Assembly: GCA_002337545.1 (NCBI GenBank) | Contig: DDGE01000052.1 | Span: forward strand, 13,973-19,886 | From: Phycisphaerales bacterium UBA1910 | GTDB taxonomy: Bacteria; Planctomycetota; Phycisphaerae; Phycisphaerales; UBA1924 | Length of the DNA stretch: 5,914 nucleotides | Direction of reading: 5' to 3' | Translations under genes and position numbers: made by a program | The notes under the pieces: model-generated | Databases searched by the model: none | Told to the model about the DNA's origin: nothing | What the model saw: only the letters and a program-made list of their open reading frames with translations | Shown here: positions 1 through 5,053 of the stretch, piece by piece | Position numbering within the stretch: position 1 is the first letter of the stretch | Layout: each line of letters begins with the position of its first letter

Positions 1-3000
1 TCGCCACCAGAGTTTCCTGAGGGATCACCTGTCTCACTTCCAGTGCTTGAGTTGACTTGTACTGTTACTGTATCGAGGGAGGTACTTGTGCCGTCGGTCA
101 CCTCGACCTGGAAAACCAGCTCTGTGCCTTCTGTCACAGACGGTGCCCCAAATGTCGCGGTAGATGATGTCGCATCATCGATCTCAACGGAGGGTCCCGA
201 CACCTGGGTCCAGTTGAATAGGACTGCTTTACCTTCGGGGTCTTCCCCGCTGGCATTCAGCGTGCCAGTTTCCCCAGCATCGATCGAGAATCCAGTACCA
301 GCATCAACAGTCGGCGCATCATTCACAGCGTTTACCAGGACCTCGACCGTGCCCACTGACGAATATTCCCCATCGCTCGCAGTAACCTCAAAGGTCAACC
401 ACGAGTTTGTGATCTCCTCAGGTGATGTGAATGTTGGGTTTTGAGTGTCACTCCCACTCAGCTCGACAGAGGCGCCACGGATCTGCCGCCATGAATAAGT
501 GACATCATTGCCCTCTGGGTCAGTTGCACTCGCGGACAACTCAACTGCCTCATGCTCTCCCACAGTCTGAGTAGGCAAAGCAGTAAAGCGAGGCGCATCA
601 TCATCCGCGTTCACTGTGACCGTCACGCTATCCGTGGATTCATTCACACCGTCGGATACCGTCAACTCAAAGGTGACATCCGTATTCACAACACCCTCTG
701 GCGCTTCAAAGGATGCGGTGGCTTCGTTTGCATTGACCACGGTCACTGTGGGACCAGATACCTGACGCCACGAGTAGGACAGTTCCCCGCCCTCAGGATC
801 CACTGCGGACCCAGCGAGCTCGACAGTATCACCCTCTTCAACACTGAAATCTTCGCCCGCGTTCACCACACACGCGTCATCAACAGCATCAACATGCACA
901 GTCACATATTCAACGACCTCGGTTTCACCATCAGATGCCGTAAACTTGAATACGAGATCGGTATCCTCGATCGCTTCAGCAGCTGTAAAAGTAGGACTCA
1001 AGGAATCCGGGTTCTCCAACTCGACTGAGGGGCCAGAAACCTGCTCCCAACTGTGTATTGTCGCGTAACCTTCAGGATCCGTGACCGATGCACCGAGTGA
1101 GACTGTATCACCCTCGATCGCGTTCAGATCAGGCCCCAGATCGATGACGACCGGGTCATTGTCTGCGGAGATTGCCACAGTCATGTATTGCACACTGGTA
1201 TTCGTACCGTCCGAAACCTCGGCGCGGAATCGGAGCACAGCGTTTGAATCTAACTCGGGCGCGGTGAATGAAGGCTCGCTGGTATCAGTACCGTCGAGTT
1301 CGACAACAGGCCCCGAGACCTGCGTCCATGTGCATGTCGTTGATGATTCCGTCGAAGAGAAAATCAAGCCATTGATCTGTACGGACTCTCCTTCGCTCAC
1401 AATCAGATCACTCTCAACTGACATCATCGGCGTATTGCCCAAGCCATCCACCACGAAGTGGTTGATGTTGGCAACCTCAACTGTGAAGCTTTCGCCACTG
1501 CCGAGTTGAACCGTGACCACGCCATTGTCCATCGATATGTCCGATGGCTCGAAGCCACTCAGATCCAACAGGTTGTATCCATCGCCGCCATCGATCACAT
1601 AGTGGTCACCATCCGCAGCGCCAACGACAGAGAATACATCGTCGTTTGCGCTGCCAATCACCTGTTCCACTCCGGCACTGACCAGATCAAAGCGAACGGG
1701 ATCATTTGAGTCCGCAAACGAAACAGTGTCCGTGCCAGCGCCACCGGAAATGATGTCATCCGCATCCGCGAAAATCACATCATCTCCCGCGCCACCTTCG
1801 ATAGTGTCTACACCTGCCCCGCCCGTGATGATGTCATCGCCGTCACCGCCTACCAATGTGTTGTCGCCGGAATCGCCAGTAATTGAGTCATCGAATGAAG
1901 AGCCGACTACATTTTCGACACCGCTGATAGAGTCAGTACCCTCGCCAGTCGCTGTCCCCGCATTCAGATCAACTGTCACGGAGCCTGCCGCGTTCTCGTA
2001 GCTCACGGTATCCGTTCCGACACCACCATCTATGGAGTCATCGCCAGCACCACCACTGAGGACATCGTCACCCGCCCCACCGTGGAGTTGGTCGTTCCCG
2101 GATCCCCCCTCAACTACATCATTACCTGCGCCGCCATCGATGAGGTCATCGCCCTCCTCGCCGAGCAAGGTGTCAACGCCCTCTCCACCGGCAATCGTGT
2201 CATTCCCGGTGCCGCCGCGGATCAAATCATCGCCTTCGCCACCGTCCAGCACATCTGCGTCTGCGCCACCATCGATGGTGTCATTTCCCGTGCCGCCATC
2301 GATCGTATCGATGCCCGAGCCGCCGAGTAGTGTGTCATCGCCACCACGCCCTTGAATCAGGTCATCGCCAGCACCACCATCGATGGTGTTGTCTGTGGCA
2401 TCACCGAGCAACGAGTCATCATGGTCTGAACCGATGACATTCTGGAACCCGATGACAGTGTCTTGCCCCTCTCCAGTAGCGCTTTCTGCCTCAAGATCGA
2501 CTTCAACGGAATCAGCACTCTGCCCGAAAGTAACCGTGTTATTCCCTGTTCCCCCGATCAGCAAGTCATCACCGGTCCCGCCAGCGACGAGATCATCTCC
2601 AGAACCGGCATCGATGACATCTGCGCCCGCTCCGCCACTGATGATGTCATCACCACCTCGTCCCTCGATGTAGTCGTCACCCGCTCCGCCGTCGATGGTG
2701 TTTGCATCAGCACTGCCACGGATGATGTCATTCCCATCACTCCCGGTGACATTCTCGATATCAGTCAGCGTATCGGAACCTTGTCCTGACGCTGTGCCTG
2801 CATCAAGATCAACTACGACTCGGCTCGATGCGTCATCAAAGGTTGCCGTGTCATTGCCTGTGCCGCCATCGAGGACATCGTTGCCATCACCACCCGAAAG
2901 CAGATCATCACCCGCGCCACCAAAGAGTTCGTCGTCGCCAGCGTTCCCGAACAGGTTGTCGTCCCCGTCCATTGCAGCCGCAAGATCGTCGCCACTCATG

Positions 3001-3158
3001 CCATTGAAAGTGTCGTTCCCATCAGTTGCCCCATCGAGTGCTTCGCCAGAATCAGCATCGACCCAGGTTCCGGAGAGAAGTATCCGTTCTTCAAGTGTCT
3101 CTGGGCGCGTACGAATACGGCGCTTGCGGCCGTTGTTGCTCTTATCTGGCTTTGCCAT
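1..3158 (-). CDS. Giant RTX / PKD-like repeat secreted protein with LEPR-XLL-type leader (3' end beyond window)
   Basis: I read this frame without a stop from the ATG at 3158 to the left edge: 1052 codons, C-terminus missing. Residues 1-30 are a strongly basic leader ending in LEERILLSG (22-30), the LEPR-XLL / planctomycete extracellular motif; there is no classical hydrophobic signal peptide. Residues 45-533 are about 38 GGxGxDxUx nonapeptides, the RTX beta-roll family that binds calcium. After a non-repetitive stretch (534-576), residues 577-1036 hold five PKD-like beta-sandwich domains, each with a W-x-QVSGP-like (WRQIRGA in the fourth) and an (S/T)DG motif. A Ser/Gly-rich linker (1037-1052) runs off the edge. 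The protein is very acidic and I see only two cysteines (609 and 763). By family it should be exported and lie on the cell surface or outside the cell, perhaps in adhesion. No enzyme domain is visible. The long plus-strand frames opposite it are antisense shadows. The architecture is clear; the function is inferred. Confidence 0.93.
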   Translation of the reverse strand, partial: MAKPDKSNNGRKRRIRTRPETLEERILLSGTWVDADSGEALDGATDGNDTFNGMSGDDLAAAMDGDDNLFGNAGDDELFGGAGDDLLSGGDGNDVLDGGTGNDTATFDDASSRVVVDLDAGTASGQGSDTLTDIENVTGSDGNDIIRGSADANTIDGGAGDDYIEGRGGDDIISGGAGADVIDAGSGDDLVAGGTGDDLLIGGTGNNTVTFGQSADSVEVDLEAESATGEGQDTVIGFQNVIGSDHDDSLLGDATDNTIDGGAGDDLIQGRGGDDTLLGGSGIDTIDGGTGNDTIDGGADADVLDGGEGDDLIRGGTGNDTIAGGEGVDTLLGEEGDDLIDGGAGNDVVEGGSGNDQLHGGAGDDVLSGGAGDDSIDGGVGTDTVSYENAAGSVTVDLNAGTATGEGTDSISGVENVVGSSFDDSITGDSGDNTLVGGDGDDIITGGAGVDTIEGGAGDDVIFADADDIISGGAGTDTVSFADSNDPVRFDLVSAGVEQVIGSANDDVFSVVGAADGDHYVIDGGDGYNLLDLSGFEPSDISMDNGVVTVQLGSGESFTVEVANINHFVVDGLGNTPMMSVESDLIVSEGESVQINGLIFSSTESSTTCTWTQVSGPVVELDGTDTSEPSFTAPELDSNAVLRFRAEVSDGTNTSVQYMTVAISADNDPVVIDLGPDLNAIEGDTVSLGASVTDPEGYATIHSWEQVSGPSVELENPDSLSPTFTAAEAIEDTDLVFKFTASDGETEVVEYVTVHVDAVDDACVVNAGEDFSVEEGDTVELAGSAVDPEGGELSYSWRQVSGPTVTVVNANEATASFEAPEGVVNTDVTFELTVSDGVNESTDSVTVTVNADDDAPRFTALPTQTVGEHEAVELSASATDPEGNDVTYSWRQIRGASVELSGSDTQNPTFTSPEEITNSWLTFEVTASDGEYSSVGTVEVLVNAVNDAPTVDAGTGFSIDAGETGTLNASGEDPEGKAVLFNWTQVSGPSVEIDDATSSTATFGAPSVTEGTELVFQVEVTDGTSTSLDTVTVQVNSSTGSETGDPSGNSGG
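51..1430 (-). repeat. Five tandem PKD-like domains
   Basis: Five domains lie at nucleotides 1430-1167, 1154-888, 872-609, 593-330 and 314-51 (88, 89, 88, 88 and 88 residues), spaced 92-94 residues apart by short linkers such as AVNDA and ADDDA. Shared landmarks, in order, are an EG(E/D)(S/T)V-type strand, DPEG (absent in the first), W-x-Q-(V/I)-(S/R)-G, a (P/A)-x-FTAPE-like strand, an F-x-x-x-(V/A)-(S/T)-DG strand and a closing VTV-type strand. This fits the PKD / KIAA0319-like bacterial domain (K319L-type) that acts as a rigid extracellular spacer. The set may continue beyond the left edge after a Ser/Gly linker. Confidence 0.87.
1650..1715 (-). repeat. Shortened RTX spacer module 4 (22 aa)
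   Basis: The fourth spacer keeps the start (V-R-FDL) and the end (VEQVIGS) of the module but lacks 11 residues, namely the AGTATGEG-type middle. The loss is in frame (33 nt). It marks the last turn of the RTX region before the PKD-like domains. Confidence 0.7.
1899..1997 (-). repeat. RTX spacer module 3 (33 aa)
   Basis: This is the third copy of the inter-block module: V-T-VDL, then AGTATGEG, then VENV ending in VGS. It follows the 16-unit RTX block and its length equals that of copies 1 and 2. Confidence 0.8.
2427..2525 (-). repeat. RTX spacer module 2 (33 aa)
   Basis: This is the second copy of the inter-block module: V-E-VDL, then SATGEG, then FQNV ending in IGS. It is exactly 99 nt like copies 1 and 3. 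It sits between the second and the longest (third) RTX block. Confidence 0.8.
2739..2837 (-). repeat. RTX spacer module 1 (33 aa)
   Basis: Residues 108-140 form a break in the nonapeptide pattern: a V-x-VDL strand, then AGTASGQG, then a TDIENV segment ending in TGS. The same order and exact length recur at two later positions, so this is a true inter-block module and not random decay of RTX repeats. Confidence 0.8.
3069..3158 (-). other. Basic N-terminal leader with LEERILLSG motif
   Basis: The first 30 codons encode a Lys/Arg-rich stretch (GRKRRIRTR at residues 10-18) followed by PETLEERILLSG. This matches the general form of the short N-terminal motif found on many large planctomycete extracellular proteins and on LEPR-XLL RTX proteins (basic run, then LExRxLL followed by S/A). 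It is probably a targeting or processing signal, but its export route is not settled and cannot be read here. The second position of the core is E rather than the commoner P (LEER, not LEPR). Confidence 0.75.
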
Positions 3159-3163
3159 GCGAC

Positions 3164-3169
3164 ACCTCC
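3164..3169 (-). promoter_or_regulatory. Shine-Dalgarno of the RTX/PKD gene
   Basis: The minus strand reads GGAGGT followed by GTCGC and then ATG, a perfect anti-16S match with a 5-nt gap. This fixes the ATG at 3158 as the start. The basic leader with LEERILLSG begins at once, which supports the same choice. Confidence 0.85.
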
Positions 3170-3184
3170 GGTATAGTTCTTGTC

Positions 3185-3202
3185 TCATGAGTTTCTCGGC
3201 AT
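3185..3202 (-). other. Five-codon upstream ORF (MPRNS) with strong Shine-Dalgarno
   Basis: The minus strand carries GGGAGGGAATCC just before an ATG at 3202, and the frame ends in TGA after five codons. The ribosome binding site is as good as that of the RTX gene 44 nt downstream. It could be a translated leader that influences expression of the large gene, or a chance match in a purine-rich leader. It is not in frame with the RTX gene. Confidence 0.3.
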
Positions 3203-3307
3203 GGATTCCCTCCCAATTGACTCAAATCAGCAGCAAACGAAAGGATCGATTGAAGTTGAGCTCGCGTGGTCCGAGCGTTATCACCTAGCTCCTCGCAGCT
3301 GCCGTGA

Positions 3308-3332
3308 GTTCGATTGACGACTCAATTTGAAC
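3308..3332. repeat. Imperfect inverted repeat, possible operator
   Basis: The arms are GTTC-g-ATTG and CAAT-tt-GAAC around a 6-nt centre (8 paired positions with a small internal mismatch). It lies about 150 nt upstream of the RTX gene start, in the region where its promoter would be expected. It could be a regulator binding site or chance; no regulator is visible. Confidence 0.25.
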
Positions 3333-3353
3333 AAACATGGATGCAACCATAAA

Positions 3354-3377
3354 TCTGGCTTGAAAGCCCCCGCCAGA
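3354..3377 (-). terminator. Weak candidate terminator hairpin
   Basis: On the minus strand TCTGGC pairs perfectly with GCCAGA across a 12-nt loop and is followed by TTTAT. An alternative inner pairing GGCTT/AAGCC also exists. The stem is short, the T run is poor and it is about 350 nt past the aminotransferase stop, so a terminator role for the upstream operon is only possible. Confidence 0.25.
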
Positions 3378-3519
3378 GTCATTCGCGCACAATCACCTAC
3401 AGACAAACGACTTAGACACACCAATGAACAAAGCAAGCAACACTTCCGCACTACGCGTGAAATCCTTGCCGTGTCCCGTTGAATACATGAGAGGCACGGA
3501 CCGGAGCGATCTCTGACAA

Positions 3520-3535
3520 CCGCAGGTATATGCGG
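3520..3535. other. Small hairpin CCGCA/TGCGG
   Basis: A 5-bp perfect stem closes the 6-nt loop GGTATA (plus strand). No T run follows on either strand; on the minus strand the following bases are TTGTC. It is about 190 nt beyond the aminotransferase stop. It could be a structured 3' end, but a chance hairpin is equally possible. Confidence 0.2.
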
Positions 3536-3725
3536 ATCAAGATCAGACTCTACAAGCCGCGAACAGTTGCGAGATCAACGGCCGAAGGACCGAATAACTG
3601 ATTACCTGTGCCCGCTCATCTTCTGACTTCCTATCCCTCAAGCGGATTCTGCTGGAAGATATGCCTAACAGTCATTCATCCTCGTGAGTGATTTTGAGCG
3701 CAACTCAGCTTCCATTCGCTCGCAA

Positions 3726-5042
3726 TCAATCTGAAATCGCTATGTCATGCTGGAGTGACTGCTGGAATGCGGCGAGGAAGGTGTCGCAGTGATCAAAAGT
3801 GTGTTCGGTACTGAGGTAGAGCTTGGTGCCCATCGGATTGAGGAAGATCCCTTGCTTAATCAGTCCGAGTAGGACCCGGCGGGCCTTAGCGCGATCGCCG
3901 GCCCTAGTGGAGCGATAGTCGTAGACGGGTTCGGATGAGAAGATGAACTGGGCGAGCGGGCCATCGCCGATGACTTGGCCCGTCACGCCCTGCTCGTTCA
4001 TGACACGCTGGAGCCCGTCGCGGAGGTAAGCTCCCAACTCGTGGAGGTGCGTGTAGATCCCGGGTTGCTCGAGATGATCGAGTGCGGCCCAGGCAGCGGC
4101 GCAGGATATGGGGTTGCCGCCGAGTGTTGATGCGGTCCAGACATATGGCTCGTTATTCATGCGATGCTCTTCGACAATCTGCATGAGTTCGCGATTGCCG
4201 CCGAACATGCCGATGGGGAATCCACCTCCGAGCGCCTTGCCGTAGGCTACCAGATCAGGCGTAACGCCGTAGTACTGCTGTGCGCCGCCAAATGCGAGTC
4301 GGAACCCAGTCACGACCTCGTCGAAGATGAGGAGGATGCCGTGCTGATCGCAGAGACGGCGCAGGCCGGGCAGGAAACCATCGATGGGTGCGATGCAGCG
4401 ATGAAAGGGCTCGACGATGATGGCTGCGAGCTCACCTTGGTGTTCGCGAATAATCGCGGCGGTGTATTCCAAATCGTTAAAGGGGGCGACGAGGATCTGG
4501 TCAGCAGCGGTCTGGGTTACGCCATGACATGAGCGCTCCGCGTTCGGAAAATCGTTGAGCTCGTTGGGGAAGAGGCTCGTGACACCGAGGTCGTTGGCGC
4601 CGTGATAGGCGCCCTCAAACTTGAGGATCTTGCTCTTTGCGGTCGCAGCGCGAGCGATCCGGCCGCAATAGTGAGTTGCTTCGGTTCCTGAGGCGCAGAA
4701 GCGGACCCGGTCGCACGCGGGGCTGATAGAGATGATGCGTTCTGCCAGTTCGAGCGAGCGGCGGTTGACGCAGGCGAAGTTTGAGCCGAGCATCGCCTGT
4801 GCCGATGTAGCATTGATCACACGCTCGTTGGCGTGCCCGACGAGGACGGAACCCCAGCCCATCGACATGTCGAGATACTGCTTGCCGTCGGTGTGCCAGA
4901 GGTGCGGTCCATCGCCGCGTTCGATGACAATGGCAAGCTCGGGCGGGAAGTTGAACTCGCCGTTGGAACCTGCCGGGAATGCATCGAGGCAGCGTTCGCG
5001 CTCGGTGCGGGTGAAAATGGAGTCGATCGTCTGTGTGCTCAT
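3726..5042 (-). CDS. Class-III PLP aminotransferase, glutamate-1-semialdehyde aminomutase-like
   Basis: A complete 438-aa cytoplasmic fold-type I PLP enzyme. Visible landmarks are the cofactor phosphate-binding SGTEA (118-122), YHG (146-148), the pyridine-nitrogen acid in FDEVVTGFR (D241), the Schiff-base lysine K269 in YGKALGGGFPIG, and TLGGNP (306-311), whose Thr contacts phosphate from the partner subunit in this family. Length and the GGAQ-YYGVTPDL segment match glutamate-1-semialdehyde 2,1-aminomutase (HemL) closely. However, the N-terminal HemL signature of the PGGVNSPVR type is replaced by PAGSNGEFN, and the gene is joined to a sulfatase-like gene rather than to haem genes. I therefore call it HemL-like and do not name it hemL. 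A role in amino-sugar or other amine metabolism is an inference. The start at 5042 is backed by a purine-rich site and lies 11 nt after the upstream stop, indicating an operon. Confidence 0.92.
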   Translation of the reverse strand: MSTQTIDSIFTRTERERCLDAFPAGSNGEFNFPPELAIVIERGDGPHLWHTDGKQYLDMSMGWGSVLVGHANERVINATSAQAMLGSNFACVNRRSLELAERIISISPACDRVRFCASGTEATHYCGRIARAATAKSKILKFEGAYHGANDLGVTSLFPNELNDFPNAERSCHGVTQTAADQILVAPFNDLEYTAAIIREHQGELAAIIVEPFHRCIAPIDGFLPGLRRLCDQHGILLIFDEVVTGFRLAFGGAQQYYGVTPDLVAYGKALGGGFPIGMFGGNRELMQIVEEHRMNNEPYVWTASTLGGNPISCAAAWAALDHLEQPGIYTHLHELGAYLRDGLQRVMNEQGVTGQVIGDGPLAQFIFSSEPVYDYRSTRAGDRAKARRVLLGLIKQGIFLNPMGTKLYLSTEHTFDHCDTFLAAFQQSLQHDIAISD

Positions 5043-5046
5043 ATGG

Positions 5047-5053
5047 CCCCTTC
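5047..5053 (-). promoter_or_regulatory. Shine-Dalgarno of the aminotransferase gene
   Basis: The minus strand reads TAA (stop of the upstream gene), GAAGGGG, CCAT, then ATG. The purine run sits directly against the upstream stop codon, so a ribosome finishing the sulfatase-like gene would cover the start site of the next one. This suggests translational coupling. The match to the consensus is only moderate. Confidence 0.6.

Larger units (their letters stand above)
1560..3026 (-). repeat. RTX nonapeptide array in four blocks with 33-aa spacers
   Basis: Residues 45-533 are built from nonapeptides of the form G-G-x-G-x-D-x-(I/L/V)-x, for example GAGDDLLSG, GTGNDTIDG and GEGDDLIRG. I count roughly 7, 8, 16 and 7 units in four blocks. 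Each block ends with a unit in which the final positions become TF, SF or SY (GTGNDTATF, GTGNNTVTF, GVGTDTVSY, GAGTDTVSF), and then a spacer follows. One unit near residue 472 is eight residues long (DADDIISG). Family knowledge: such repeats fold into calcium-bound parallel beta-rolls and are typical of proteins sent out by type I secretion. The array closes with degenerate units around GDGYNLLDLSG. Confidence 0.93.
3159..3725. other. 567-bp intergenic region, no gene recognised
   Basis: This stretch lies between the aminotransferase stop and the RTX gene start. I find no frame with a plausible start, ribosome binding site and length, and no tRNA cloverleaf. It must hold the 3' end of the sulfatase-aminotransferase transcript and the promoter of the RTX gene, but I cannot point to a convincing -35/-10 pair on the minus strand. 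It contains two small hairpins, one imperfect inverted repeat and the 5-codon upstream ORF, listed separately. Confidence 0.7.

Noticed and set aside
43..1709. Several plus-strand open frames opposite the PKD-like domains
   Set aside because: The minus-strand frame gives five coherent domains without a stop over the same stretch; the plus-strand translations show no family features and are shadows.
1726..2355. Plus-strand Ser/Pro-rich open frames (SPAPP-type repeats) opposite the RTX region
   Set aside because: They are the exact antisense image of Gly-Gly-Ala-Gly-Asp-Asp codons; there is no ribosome binding site and the low-complexity sequence is fully explained by the minus-strand RTX array.
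2267..2388. Perfect 14-bp palindrome CACCATCGATGGTG occurring twice, 108 bp apart (2267-2280 and 2375-2388)
   Set aside because: Both copies encode the RTX residues TIDGG in the same phase, four nonapeptides apart; the codon choice explains the palindrome without a binding site.
3165..3176. TATACC near the RTX start as a -10 promoter element
   Set aside because: It overlaps the ribosome binding site, would give a transcript without a usable leader, and no -35-like hexamer lies at the right distance.
3424..3516. 30-codon plus-strand frame in the intergenic gap (starts MNKASNTSAL)
   Set aside because: There is no Shine-Dalgarno before the ATG, no recognisable motif, and the length is within chance expectation.
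3696..3721. GAGCG/CGCTC pairing just after the aminotransferase stop as a terminator
   Set aside because: The stem is only 5 bp with a 16-nt loop, and on the minus strand it is followed by AAAATCACT rather than a T run.
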